Shown: positions 1-8,534 of the stretch, one piece after another
Layout of the letters: each line of letters starts with the position of its first letter
Position numbering within the stretch: the stretch's first letter is position 1
NCBI GenBank assembly: GCA_902495705.1
Contig: CABUXT010000008.1
Span: forward strand, 11,811-75,810
Length of the DNA: 64,000 bases
Origin: an uncultured cyanobacterium
Lineage (GTDB): Bacteria; Cyanobacteriota; Vampirovibrionia; Gastranaerophilales; Gastranaerophilaceae
Direction of reading: 5' to 3'
Position numbers and translations under genes: made by a program
Notes under the pieces: model-generated
The model's input: the letters and a program-made list of their open reading frames with translations, nothing else
What the model was told of the DNA's origin: nothing
Databases searched by the model: none

Positions 1-741
1 TGTTCTGTTGAAGAAGACTACGATGGACTTTTGCAAGTTGCGCTTGCAGCAAAAGAATTAGGTTGTCAATTTTTGCGCGGAGGTGCATTCAAACCAAGAA
101 CCTCACCTTATGATTTTGACGGACTCGGCGAAAAAGCTCTTAAATATTTGGCACAAGCAAGAGAGGCTACAAGTTTGCTAGTTGTAACAGAACTTATGGA
201 CGTTGAAGATTTGGATTTGGTTTGCGATTATGCTGACGTTATCCAAGTCGGAGCAAGAAATATGCAAAACTTCCGCTTGCTTAAAGCTGTTGGTAAATGC
301 AACAAACCTGTCGTATTAAAACGCGGACCTGCAAGCACTATTAGAGAATTTTTACTGGCAGCAGAACACATTATGTATAACGGAAATGAAAAAGTTATCC
401 TATGCGAACGCGGTTTGAAAAGTTTTGATAATGCATTTACAAGAAATGTCCTTGATATTGCAGCCATTCCGGTTATCAAAAAATATTCTCACCTTCCGAT
501 TATTGTTGACCCAAGCCATGGCACAGGTCAACGTTACCTGATTGAACCAATGGCAAAAGCAGGTTTGGTCGCAGGGGCAGACGGCGTGATGGTTGAAGTT
601 CATCACAATCCGTCTTGTGCTTTGAGTGATGGTAAACAAAGTTTATCAATTCCGCAATTTAAAGAAGTTTTCTCAAGATTAAACAAAATGATTGATGTTC
701 TACATCTTGAAAAAAGCACAACTTTATCTTGTGTAGAATAA
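1..741 (+). CDS. aroF: DAHP synthase (3-deoxy-7-phosphoheptulonate synthase), 5' end outside window
   Basis: It joins phosphoenolpyruvate and erythrose 4-phosphate in the first step of the shikimate pathway. The frame is open from base 1, where it reads CSVEEDYDG. In this family that Cys belongs to the GPCSVE metal site, so only the N-terminus is missing. Further family motifs are LRGGAFKPRTSPYDF, the DPSHGTGQ loop, and MVEVHHNPSCALSDGKQS near the C-terminus, which supplies metal-binding Glu and Asp. This is the short, KDO8P-synthase-like type. No ACT domain follows. tyrA lies close by on the opposite strand, which fits an aromatic amino acid locus. An in-frame TTG at 31 is not the true start. 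Confidence 0.93.
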   Translation, partial: CSVEEDYDGLLQVALAAKELGCQFLRGGAFKPRTSPYDFDGLGEKALKYLAQAREATSLLVVTELMDVEDLDLVCDYADVIQVGARNMQNFRLLKAVGKCNKPVVLKRGPASTIREFLLAAEHIMYNGNEKVILCERGLKSFDNAFTRNVLDIAAIPVIKKYSHLPIIVDPSHGTGQRYLIEPMAKAGLVAGADGVMVEVHHNPSCALSDGKQSLSIPQFKEVFSRLNKMIDVLHLEKSTTLSCVE

Positions 742-767
742 GAATATTAACAAATATTAAGAAGATA

Positions 768-806
768 AAATGCTCAAATTTGCTGTTATTTGGGCATTTT
801 TCTTTT
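768..806 (+). terminator. Rho-independent terminator after the DAHP synthase gene
   Basis: A 12-bp stem (AAATGCTCAAAT paired with ATTTGGGCATTT, one G-U pair) with an 8-base loop is followed by a T-rich run. It lies 26 bases after the stop codon. Confidence 0.85.
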
Positions 807-888
807 TACATATAAAAAACAAAAGCAATTTTTCCTTCCAAAAATACTTTATAAATACATAGGTAAAAAGTGGAAAGGAAAATGTATT

Positions 889-1308
889 ATGTCAGATTTT
901 TATGGAGTAGGCTTGGTAGGCGTGCCTTATAACGCAATTAAACCAAATTACAGTCACAGAACAGAAAAATACGTTTTTGTTGACAATTCAATTATGAACC
1001 ACCCTCGCAAAGAAGAAAAATCAAACACAGGCGCTAAAGTTGCAGCAAGTGCAGTCGGTTTGATTGCTGCAGGTGTTTTAGCTTATGTATTTAGAGGCAA
1101 AATCAAAGGTGCTGCTCCAAAAGTAGCTGAATTTGCAAAAGATGCTTGGAAAAATTGCAAAGATTTTGCTCAAAAAGGCTATGGCAAAGTAAAACCTTAT
1201 ATCGACAAAGCTTTGACTAAAGGTAAAGAAGTGATTGATAAAGGTGTAAGTGTTGCTAAACCTTATGTAGATAAAACAATTAACTTCTTCAAAAATTTAG
1301 TAAAATAA
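889..1308 (+). CDS. Small membrane protein with Lys-rich helical tail, unknown function
   Basis: The 139-residue product starts at the ATG preceded by GGAAAGGAAA. A longer frame from 790 runs through the preceding terminator and is not used. Residues about 50-69 are hydrophobic and Ala/Gly-rich (VAASAVGLIAAGVLAYVF) and look like one membrane segment. The C-terminal half is amphipathic and Lys-rich, with a loose internal repeat (VKPYIDKALTKGKEVIDKG and AKPYVDKTINFFKN). No enzyme motif is visible and I do not recognise the family. It stops 5 bases before the convergent end of tyrA, and no separate terminator is seen there. Confidence 0.75.
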   Translation: MSDFYGVGLVGVPYNAIKPNYSHRTEKYVFVDNSIMNHPRKEEKSNTGAKVAASAVGLIAAGVLAYVFRGKIKGAAPKVAEFAKDAWKNCKDFAQKGYGKVKPYIDKALTKGKEVIDKGVSVAKPYVDKTINFFKNLVK

Positions 1309-1313
1309 TCCTA

Positions 1314-2075
1314 TTAAATTTCTTTCTGAAACATCAATTGGCGTTTTGACTTAATCTCTTTTATCTGTTCAAGATAATTAGCGTTAGTTAAATCGCCAAT
1401 TGTTTTGTACAATTTCAAAATACTATTTTGAATGTTCTCAGAATTCATCTGAATCATATCATTTGCCATTTCAACATTAGACATTGCAAGGCGTGTCATA
1501 TCGCGAAATCCTGATGATGCCATCTCTAGTGCCAATTCATTATCTTGTGCGGTTTTAAATATAGCTTGAGCAATAAGCATTGGCATGTGTGAAATAAGTG
1601 CTGCTGCCTCGTCATGTTTTTCAGGAGTTGTTATAATAGGTTTTGCACCCATTTGTTCAATCAATTCAACCAAAGTTTCGTCTTTGCCAAATACAGGAGT
1701 TATCACCCATTTTGCCCCTTTAAAAAGTCCTGAAAAAGAATTTTCAAACCCTTGAAACTCTGTTCCTGCCATCGGATGAGACGGTACAAATTTATACGGT
1801 CTTTTCTTTTTGCAAACAAAACTTTTTAAAGAACATACATCTGTAACTACAGTGTCAGGCAGCAAAATTTCTTCTAATTTATCCAAAATTTCCAAAGTTT
1901 TGTTCATCGCAGAACACACAAAAACGATATCGCAAGTTTTTAAAATATCATAAGTTTTGTAGATATTTTCACCACTTTGCGATTGCGAAACTCCAATGAC
2001 ATCATAATTCAATTTTGTCAAATCTTTGAATATTGAACCGCCAATCAAGCCTAAACCGACAATACCGATTTTCAT
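1314..2075 (-). CDS. tyrA: Prephenate dehydrogenase
   Basis: It oxidatively decarboxylates prephenate to 4-hydroxyphenylpyruvate in tyrosine synthesis. The NAD(P)-binding Rossmann motif GLGLIGG is at residues 7-13. SHPMAGTE (99-106) and SHMP (162-165) carry the conserved active-site histidines of the family. At 253 residues it is a compact, single-function form without chorismate mutase or ACT domains. The start has a good Shine-Dalgarno (AGGAGATAAAAT-ATG). It is the last gene of the operon holA-holB-plsY-proB-proA-tyrA, 17 bases after proA. Confidence 0.95.
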   Translation of the reverse strand: MKIGIVGLGLIGGSIFKDLTKLNYDVIGVSQSQSGENIYKTYDILKTCDIVFVCSAMNKTLEILDKLEEILLPDTVVTDVCSLKSFVCKKKRPYKFVPSHPMAGTEFQGFENSFSGLFKGAKWVITPVFGKDETLVELIEQMGAKPIITTPEKHDEAAALISHMPMLIAQAIFKTAQDNELALEMASSGFRDMTRLAMSNVEMANDMIQMNSENIQNSILKLYKTIGDLTNANYLEQIKEIKSKRQLMFQKEI

Positions 2076-2092
2076 ATTTTATCTCCTGAAAA

Positions 2093-3349
2093 TTATGCCA
2101 AATCCTTGTGATGGAAATGTTTTTCACCTTTTACATATTCATCAACAATATGACCGTTTCCGCGAAGTTTATATTTATAAATCGTCAAACCTTCTAAGCC
2201 GACAGGACCTCTGGCATGAGTTTTGTTTGTAGAAATTCCGACTTCTGCCCCAAAGCCGTATCTGAAACCGTCTGCAAAACGAGTTGATGCATTAAAATAC
2301 ACACCTGCTGAATCTACTTTGTTCATAAATTTTTCAGCATTTTCAATATCTTTTGTAATAATACTGTCCGTATGTCCTGAACCGTAAGTGTTTATATGTT
2401 CAATCGCCTCATCAACAGAGTCAACAAATTTGTAGGATAAAATTTTATCCCCATACTCCGTAGACCAAGAGTCAGGATTTGAAACCAATTTAATTTCAGA
2501 AAGTTGAAGTGATGCCAATAATTCATCTGCTTTAGGAAAATCTTTGTGAATTAAAAGTGTTTCAACAGCATTACATGCGCTTGGGTATTGAGTTTTCGCA
2601 TCAACAATAACACGTGATGCCATATCAATATCGGCAGATTTATCGACAAATATGTGACAAATTCCGCTGGCATGACCCAAGACAGGAATACTTGTGTTTG
2701 CTTTGATATATTTAACCAAATTGTTTCCGCCACGTGGAATAATCAAATTTATGTAATTGTCGCATTTGAGCATTTGTGCAACATCATCTCGAGAAAATAC
2801 CTGCTGAACAACATTTTTCGGAAATTCAGGAACTTGCGACAAAGCGTCATTAATTACTTCCAAAATCTTTTTATTTGTATTTTTAGATTCTTTTCCGCCT
2901 TTTAAAATTACAGCGTTAGATGATTTTATGGCAAGAGATGAAATCTGAGAAATAACATCAGGTCTTGCCTCAAAAATTATCCCAAGAACGCCGATTGGGC
3001 AAGAAACTTTGTATAAAGTAAGTCCTTCATCCAATTCGCGCACAAATAAATTTTTGCCGATTGGGTCGTCGAGATTTGCGATATCGCGCACCCCTTGAAT
3101 CATATCACGCATTTTATTTTCGTCTAACTTTAAGCGATTGAAGGTAGATTTTGTGATTTCGCCATTTTCAACCAAACTTTCAGCCTCAGACAAATCTTTT
3201 TTGTTAGCCTCAAAGATTTCAGCCTTATGGATTTCAAACATATCCGCAATTTTATTTAGTGCAGTATTTTTTATTTCAGTTTTCAAATCTGCAATTTTTA
3301 AAGATGCATCTTTTGCAGCTTTTGCAATTTCTATAAAATTTTGTTCCAT
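2093..3349 (-). CDS. proA: Glutamate-5-semialdehyde dehydrogenase (gamma-glutamyl phosphate reductase)
   Basis: It reduces gamma-glutamyl phosphate to glutamate 5-semialdehyde, the second step of proline synthesis. The 418-residue length is normal. Family signatures visible are ARPDVISQISSLAIKSSNA, the catalytic-Cys segment YPSACNAVETLL, and GSGHTDSIITKD with AGVYFNASTRFADG near the C-terminus. GGAG lies before the ATG. It follows proB after 13 bases, so the first two proline enzymes are co-transcribed. No proC is seen in the window. Confidence 0.97.
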   Translation of the reverse strand: MEQNFIEIAKAAKDASLKIADLKTEIKNTALNKIADMFEIHKAEIFEANKKDLSEAESLVENGEITKSTFNRLKLDENKMRDMIQGVRDIANLDDPIGKNLFVRELDEGLTLYKVSCPIGVLGIIFEARPDVISQISSLAIKSSNAVILKGGKESKNTNKKILEVINDALSQVPEFPKNVVQQVFSRDDVAQMLKCDNYINLIIPRGGNNLVKYIKANTSIPVLGHASGICHIFVDKSADIDMASRVIVDAKTQYPSACNAVETLLIHKDFPKADELLASLQLSEIKLVSNPDSWSTEYGDKILSYKFVDSVDEAIEHINTYGSGHTDSIITKDIENAEKFMNKVDSAGVYFNASTRFADGFRYGFGAEVGISTNKTHARGPVGLEGLTIYKYKLRGNGHIVDEYVKGEKHFHHKDLA

Positions 3350-3362
3350 AATATCTCCAAAC

Positions 3363-4511
3363 CTATAAAATAGTAATATTATCTCGTGTTATGATTGCAT
3401 CATAGTTTTTGAATCCAAGAATTTCTGCAATGTTATCAGAATGTCTGCCGATAACTTTTTTGCAAGAATCAGAATCATAATTGACAATTCCGCGCGCAAA
3501 TTCTTGTTTATTTTCATCAAGAATTGAAATTACATCACCTTTTTTGAATGTGTTTTTAACACCGACAACACCGATTGGCAGCAAACTTTTTTCCTCTTGA
3601 ATAAGTGCGTGTTTTGCTCCATCATTGACGATAATTTTTCCGATGATATTTGTTGCATAACCAATCCAGCGTTTTTTATCAGAAAGATTTTCGGTTGAAG
3701 GTAAAAACATAGTTCCTAAATCTTCACCGTCAAAAATTCTTTTGATAATAAACGGTTGTTTGCCGTTTGCGATTAGAACTTTTCCGCCAAACCTTGTTAC
3801 AAGACGAGCCGCTTTTAATTTTGTTTCCATTCCGCCACGACCGCCATCAGAAACACCTGACGCCAATGCCATAATTTTATCATTAACTTCTTCAACCGAT
3901 TTGATTAATTTTGCATTAGGATTTGTTTTCGGATTATCGTCATACAAACCGTCAATATCTGACAAAATTATCAATAAATCCGCATCGAGTTCACTTGCTA
4001 CAAGGGCTGATAATTTGTCGTTATCAGAAAAACAAACTTGCATATCTTCTTTGACATAACGTAAAGCAACATCCAATGTTGAAACTGTATCGTTTTGGTT
4101 AATTACAGGGATTGTGCCAAGTTCAAGCAATTTGTTGAGGGTTGTTCTCAAACTCAAATATCTTTCACGAACAGAAAAGTCATCTTCTGTAAGTAAGATT
4201 TGTGCAGCAGTCAAACCGTAAGTGTCAAAACCGTTTTCATAAATTGACATCAATTTACCTTGCCCAATAGCTGCACATGCCTGTTTTAGTGCTGTTCCTT
4301 GAGTATCTTCCAAGTCCAAACGCTTTTTCCCAAGACCCACTGCACCGGATGTTACAACAATCACTTCTTTTCCTGATTTTACAAGAGTTGCGATATCTTC
4401 AATAAATGTATAAACTCTCGGTAACGATACATAGCCTTCATCGTTTCGCAAAACATTTGTACCAAGTTTGATTACAATACGTTTTGCCTTTATAAATTCA
4501 CGTCTGTCCAC
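3363..4511 (-). CDS. proB: Glutamate 5-kinase with PUA domain
   Basis: It phosphorylates glutamate at the gamma-carboxyl, the first committed step to proline. Residues about 8-265 form the amino-acid kinase fold, with VIKLGTNVL near the start, VTSGAVGLGKKRL, and SDGGRGGMETKLKAA. The last hundred residues (GDVISILDENKQEFARGIVNYDS and on) are a C-terminal PUA domain, as in long proline-regulated kinases. The start is GTG with AGAGTAGG upstream. The start codon lies 9 bases after the plsY stop, and proA follows. Confidence 0.96.
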   Translation of the reverse strand: MDRREFIKAKRIVIKLGTNVLRNDEGYVSLPRVYTFIEDIATLVKSGKEVIVVTSGAVGLGKKRLDLEDTQGTALKQACAAIGQGKLMSIYENGFDTYGLTAAQILLTEDDFSVRERYLSLRTTLNKLLELGTIPVINQNDTVSTLDVALRYVKEDMQVCFSDNDKLSALVASELDADLLIILSDIDGLYDDNPKTNPNAKLIKSVEEVNDKIMALASGVSDGGRGGMETKLKAARLVTRFGGKVLIANGKQPFIIKRIFDGEDLGTMFLPSTENLSDKKRWIGYATNIIGKIIVNDGAKHALIQEEKSLLPIGVVGVKNTFKKGDVISILDENKQEFARGIVNYDSDSCKKVIGRHSDNIAEILGFKNYDAIITRDNITIL

Positions 4512-4520
4512 TTTAAAAAC

Positions 4521-5138
4521 CTACTCTCTAACTTTATTCTCTCTGCCTTCTTTTAATCTTTTGATATTTTCTCTATGTAGGTATATCACATAAATTGCAG
4601 CAATCAAGGCATAAACGATATATGCAACAGGAGCGTTCAAAAACCACATAATCAAAGGTGAAAGTGCCAAGGCAACGATTGACCCGAGTGACACATATTT
4701 AGAAACCCAAGTGACAATTCCCCAAACTGCAGCAATAATTAAACCTGCTTGCCAGTTCAAAGCCATCAATGTTCCAACACCTGTTGCAACAGATTTGCCA
4801 CCTGTAAAGTTTAAATATATTGATTTGCTGTGTCCTAAAATTGCACAAACCGCAGCCAAGACAGGCATTACACCCAAATGCGCCAACGCAGTTGCATACA
4901 ACGCACTCAAAACTACAGGCAAAGCACCTTTCAGTGCGTCTAACAACATTACGATAAAGAACCATTTTTTGCCCATTACACGTTTAACGTTTGTTGCACC
5001 TGTTGAACCTGAACCGATAGTTCTGATATCTTGTCCTGTGAATAATTTAACAATAATATAACCTGTTGGAATAGAGCCGATAAGGTATGATATACCGCCA
5101 ACAAGTACAATTTGTCTCAATATTTCTGCATAATCCAT
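4521..5138 (-). CDS. plsY: Acyl-phosphate:glycerol-3-phosphate acyltransferase
   Basis: This integral membrane enzyme makes lysophosphatidic acid from acyl-phosphate and glycerol 3-phosphate, starting phospholipid synthesis. The family motifs GSIPTGYIIVK, GSGSTGATNVKRVMGK and GHSKSIYLNFTGGKSVATG are all present, with about five hydrophobic segments. I start it at the internal Met giving MDYAEILRQ (205 residues), because GGAGAATAAATTA precedes that codon. The 16 extra upstream codons have no ribosome site. It sits between holB (63 bases) and proB (9 bases). Confidence 0.93.
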   Translation of the reverse strand: MDYAEILRQIVLVGGISYLIGSIPTGYIIVKLFTGQDIRTIGSGSTGATNVKRVMGKKWFFIVMLLDALKGALPVVLSALYATALAHLGVMPVLAAVCAILGHSKSIYLNFTGGKSVATGVGTLMALNWQAGLIIAAVWGIVTWVSKYVSLGSIVALALSPLIMWFLNAPVAYIVYALIAAIYVIYLHRENIKRLKEGRENKVRE

Positions 5139-5201
5139 TAATTTATTCTCCAAATCTTTTCCACGAGGGTAATTATACCATATCAAAAGCAGTATTTCAA
5201 T

Positions 5202-6095
5202 TTATAAAATCATCTTAAAAGCTAAGTTTTCTACAACTGCCATAAGCCCCATTGCAGGAGTTAGAGAAATTTGAGATTTCGCATCTTCGACAAACTTCAT
5301 ATCACGCATCAAACGGTAGAAAAGTTGTTTATTTTCAGAATTTGCTTTCATTGTTGCTAGCATATAATTTTGGATTTGGGTAAAGATTTCCATCGGCTCA
5401 TTTTCTGACATCAATTTTAACAAATTATTTTCAAAATCTAAAACTTTGCCGCGTTCAATTTGCCAATAATTTGAAATAACAGATTCCACCAAATCATAAG
5501 CGTAATCTTCTTCCAGTTTTGATGGCACAAAAAATGACTGCGCCCTTGAAACAACCGTCGAAATTATATCGGTTTTGTCATTAGTCAAAAAGATAAATGT
5601 TGTATTTTTAGGCGGTTCTTCAAAAGTTTTTAATAACGCATTTGAAGTTGCTTCAGGAAAATTAACCTGATTTAGCGGTAAAAGATTGCCGTCTTCATCC
5701 CTATCACAAAATATATAAACCCTATGATAATCACTTGTTACCGCAAGCTCATTAATAATAGCTTTTGCTTGGTTTATGTTTATATTTTTTTTGCCTTTTG
5801 TCGAATCATCATCTTCTGCGCCGTCTTTAAAATCAAGTCTTGTATAAATTTTAACGGCAGGATGAGTTTGCTCTTTTATCCAACGACAATTTAAACAGTC
5901 ACAAGATTCCGCGCCATCTTTTGAACAGTTCAACAAACGCGCAACTTCAAGAGCCAATTCGCATTGAGACTTTATATCAGGTCCCCAAAACAAAAGACAG
6001 TGGCTGATATTTTTATCTTCATCATGGATACCGTTTTCAAAATATTTTAAAAGTTTTGGATATTTTTGAGAAATTTCATCATTGTAATATAGCAT
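5202..6095 (-). CDS. holB: DNA polymerase III delta-prime-type clamp-loader subunit
   Basis: The product is a AAA-fold clamp-loader subunit. It has the Cys cluster CSKDGAESCDCLNC typical of the zinc module of delta-prime, tau and gamma, and the segment SNALLKTFEEPP used in the family for lid and helix contacts. The Walker A position reads GPDIKSQ and lacks the GK(S/T) core, as expected for a non-hydrolysing delta-prime. The usual SRC trigger reads SRAQ, so the arginine finger is kept while Cys is replaced. At 297 residues it is slightly short. Its start overlaps holA by 17 bases. Confidence 0.88.
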   Translation of the reverse strand: MLYYNDEISQKYPKLLKYFENGIHDEDKNISHCLLFWGPDIKSQCELALEVARLLNCSKDGAESCDCLNCRWIKEQTHPAVKIYTRLDFKDGAEDDDSTKGKKNININQAKAIINELAVTSDYHRVYIFCDRDEDGNLLPLNQVNFPEATSNALLKTFEEPPKNTTFIFLTNDKTDIISTVVSRAQSFFVPSKLEEDYAYDLVESVISNYWQIERGKVLDFENNLLKLMSENEPMEIFTQIQNYMLATMKANSENKQLFYRLMRDMKFVEDAKSQISLTPAMGLMAVVENLAFKMIL

Positions 6096-7047
6096 ATTCC
6101 ACCTCTCTATCTATATCCAAAGTTGATTGTCCAGACTTAATTTTATATTCGGCATTTGTAATATTTTCTTTTAATTTTACAAGGTCTTTTAATGAAACAT
6201 TTTTCATTTTTTGAACTTCTAATTTAACCCTATATGGGTGCATATTGATGATTTTTGCAATTTCATCAGGGGAAAGTTTTGCACTGTTTGCTTTTATTTG
6301 GATTTTGCCATGCAAAATTGTATGCAATACTGATAAAATTTCTAATGGGTGTTTTTTCATCAAGAGTTTTTGGTATTCTTCAAGTGCTTTTGCCTTTTTG
6401 CCACCAACCAAATAATCAATAAAGACAAACAAATCTTCATTTGTCACACAAATTTCTTGAATCATATCTTTTGTTACAGGTTTATCACCTGCAAAAATTT
6501 TCAATTTTTCAAGTTCTGAATCCAAAAGTCTTAAATTTGCACCAACTTGAATCAACATCGCAGCAGCAACTTCATCGGTTATTTTTAAATCTTTGGTTTT
6601 ACCTTGCTGTTTTATCCAAGATTCTAACTCTGCGGTTTTGAATGACGGAATTTGCGGAAACTCTTTTGAATTATATTTTGCTAATAATTTGAAAAACTTT
6701 TTTCGTTTGTCGATTTTTTTCTGACTATCAGGCGGAATTTGCGCCACAAAAATTACATCCAAATTTTCACTGCAAGAATCAAGCGCCTCTGTGATTTGTG
6801 CAATTTGTTTATCATCAAAACTTTTATCTTCTGATTTTCCGCTCAAATAAGACAGACAATTTATTTCAATAAGCATTTTGCCAAACATCATAGGCTGAGT
6901 TTTTAGTGCTGCGACCAAATCAGGAAATTTTGGATTGTTAAAATGTTTATAACTCATTTCAATGAAATTTTTATCAAGTTTATCTTTGAACTTTTTGATT
7001 TCATTAGAAATGTTAAATTCTTCATCCCCATAGAAAAAGTAAATCAT
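6079..7047 (-). CDS. holA: DNA polymerase III delta subunit (clamp-loader wrench)
   Basis: It opens the beta sliding clamp within the clamp loader. The 322-residue protein starts MIYFFYGDEEFNISNEI, the usual delta beginning, and continues with SYLSGKSEDK, DVIFVAQIPPDSQKKIDKRKK and the C-terminal collar region IDREVEYAI. Sequence conservation in this family is low, so the call rests on overall pattern and on overlap with holB. It heads a six-gene operon. No Shine-Dalgarno is seen. The -10 box ends 6 bases before ATG, so the mRNA may be leaderless. Confidence 0.87.
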   Translation of the reverse strand: MIYFFYGDEEFNISNEIKKFKDKLDKNFIEMSYKHFNNPKFPDLVAALKTQPMMFGKMLIEINCLSYLSGKSEDKSFDDKQIAQITEALDSCSENLDVIFVAQIPPDSQKKIDKRKKFFKLLAKYNSKEFPQIPSFKTAELESWIKQQGKTKDLKITDEVAAAMLIQVGANLRLLDSELEKLKIFAGDKPVTKDMIQEICVTNEDLFVFIDYLVGGKKAKALEEYQKLLMKKHPLEILSVLHTILHGKIQIKANSAKLSPDEIAKIINMHPYRVKLEVQKMKNVSLKDLVKLKENITNAEYKIKSGQSTLDIDREVEYAILQ

Positions 7048-7053
7048 ACCGAT

Positions 7054-7082
7054 ATTTTATTAAAAAGGTGGATAAAAGTAAA
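7054..7082 (-). promoter_or_regulatory. Promoter of the holA operon, apparently leaderless
   Basis: On the minus strand TTTACT (7077-7082) is spaced 17 bases from TAAAAT (7054-7059). Only ATCGGT separates the -10 box from the holA ATG, so transcription should begin at or next to the start codon. Confidence 0.7.
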
Positions 7083-7140
7083 TAATGATTTTCATGCACG
7101 CCGAGAGTTTTTGACTATAATTGAACACTTTGTTCTAAGT

Positions 7141-7217
7141 GTCACCCTGAACAGCAGGAGCAGAGTGCGCAACGAAGTGAAGTCACGTTTTATGCGACTG
7201 CGTAGTTTCAGAGTGAC
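7141..7217. repeat. Intergenic inverted repeat, CAGCAGGAGCAGAG core
   Basis: The left arm GTCACCCTGAA and right arm TTTCAGAGTGAC flank a core also found at 14935-15010 and, inverted, at 60914-60990. The rest of 7048-7269 holds no gene. A short degraded copy of the purine-rich junction element lies at its far end (7249-7266). Confidence 0.85.
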
Positions 7218-7269
7218 TTTGAGGTATTATTCAATGACCTTAAACAGCTAGCCATCCTGCCATCTTTAA

Positions 7270-7818
7270 TCACTTTATAAAAAACAAATTTTCAAAAAAT
7301 CTCAAAATCTTACTTTCACGAAATTTTATCGGCGGATAATACATCGGAGTATTGCTAAAATCTTTATGAGTTGCATTTTTGTGCCTTTTAACAAATTTAT
7401 CAAGCCTTTTATTTATCTCATTATCAGAGGTATTCATTCCATATTTTTTATAAAAAACATGAGGAACTTTTTGAGGCAGCAAACCGGAACTTGCCATCAA
7501 ATGAAACCTTCCGTTACAACCGATTGCTTTGCTATACCTTTTGGCAAAATTAAGTAAAGAAGTGCCAAAGCCTTCGCCTGATTTTGTTGAATACAAAAAA
7601 TCTATATATAATGATGGTACAAAATCTTGTTTATCAGTGCGCAAAATATGTTCTTTGAAACAGTACATTTCTCCATAATTTTGACAATCAGACTTAGTTG
7701 AAAAAATATTAAATTTTTCCAGTTTGTAACCATCTTTATAAACTTGACTATGATAAATTAATTTGTCAGGCAAATTGTATTTTATTGGAGGGTATTTTAA
7801 ATGTGAAATATTTAGCAT
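7270..7818 (-). CDS. GNAT-like acetyltransferase paralogue A
   Basis: The 182-residue product begins MLNISHLKYPPIKYN. An AGAAAGAAATTA segment precedes this ATG. An upstream in-frame TTG lies inside the previous gene. The segment GEGFGTSLLNFAKRYSKAIGC resembles the acetyl-CoA pyrophosphate loop (Q/RxxGxG/A) of GNAT enzymes, and HVFYKKYGM resembles the FYxKxGF motif near their C-terminus. It is a diverged tandem copy of the next gene upstream, 10 bases away. The substrate is unknown. The residue after the second FYKK block is Met rather than the common Phe. Confidence 0.65.
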   Translation of the reverse strand: MLNISHLKYPPIKYNLPDKLIYHSQVYKDGYKLEKFNIFSTKSDCQNYGEMYCFKEHILRTDKQDFVPSLYIDFLYSTKSGEGFGTSLLNFAKRYSKAIGCNGRFHLMASSGLLPQKVPHVFYKKYGMNTSDNEINKRLDKFVKRHKNATHKDFSNTPMYYPPIKFRESKILRFFENLFFIK

Positions 7819-7828
7819 TAATTTCTTT

Positions 7829-8398
7829 CTATAAGTATTCAAAAAGTTCAGGAAATTTTACTTTGAAATCATAAAATTTATCGACATTTTTACCATCTTT
7901 ATCGACATCTTTTATTTTAAACATCGTCATATCATAAACTCTGACATTGTCTTTCATCGGTAAATTTTTCTTTATACAATCATCTATTTTTTGAGCAGTA
8001 ATTCCTGCAAGTTTTGTAAAATCAAATCCGATTTTTCTATAAAAAATATGAGGCGGTCTTTCTTTGTCATAATAACTTGATGCAGTCAAATGAACATTTC
8101 CAAGACACATATTTCTTTGACTTTCTTTTTGTGCGATTTTCATAAACGCACTCCCAACGCCTTTGCCTCTATCATAAGAAAATAATTTTTTGACATAAAA
8201 AGATGGAATAAATTCGCCATCATCTGCATAAATTTTTCTCTCATTATCAAGCACATCCGAATAACCTTCCATATATCCGACATATTTACCTTCACGGTTA
8301 AACATTTTATATGCAAGGTTTTGAGTATTTTTATTTTTAGTTTGATATACAAAAGAATTTGTAAATTTCGGCTGTTTTAGGGGTGGAAATTTTAGCAT
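7829..8398 (-). CDS. GNAT-like acetyltransferase paralogue B
   Basis: The 189-residue product from the ATG giving MLKFPPLKQPKF shares the layout of its downstream neighbour: an LKxP N-terminus, a PSFYVKKLFSYDRGKGVGSAF loop that fits the GNAT acetyl-CoA motif, HLTASS, and HIFYRKIGF. The parallel copy supports this start, although an in-frame TTG lies 7 codons upstream. No clear Shine-Dalgarno is seen. The pair is divergent from the murC operon. The family is inferred from motifs only, and the target molecule is unknown. Confidence 0.65.
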   Translation of the reverse strand: MLKFPPLKQPKFTNSFVYQTKNKNTQNLAYKMFNREGKYVGYMEGYSDVLDNERKIYADDGEFIPSFYVKKLFSYDRGKGVGSAFMKIAQKESQRNMCLGNVHLTASSYYDKERPPHIFYRKIGFDFTKLAGITAQKIDDCIKKNLPMKDNVRVYDMTMFKIKDVDKDGKNVDKFYDFKVKFPELFEYL

Positions 8399-8483
8399 TA
8401 CAAAAATATTAATACTCAAAAAAAATATTTTTTGCCTTTTTGTTAAAAAATAATAATATTCCGTCGGAAATATGATTTTGTAT

Positions 8484-8489
8484 TATAAT
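8484..8489 (+). promoter_or_regulatory. -10 box of the murC operon
   Basis: A perfect TATAAT lies 45 bases before the murC TTG start. No convincing -35 hexamer is seen at 16-18 bases. Confidence 0.5.
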
Positions 8490-8534
8490 TATAGAAAGAA
8501 GTAGAGATAATATATAAATAGTAGGGATAAAGCT

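Noticed and set aside
790..888. N-terminal extension of the 889-1308 protein
   Set aside because: It begins inside the terminator stem. The ATG at 889 has a good ribosome site.
6943..7251. 102-codon plus-strand ORF
   Set aside because: It crosses the holA start and the repeat at 7141. The open frame comes from the repeat.
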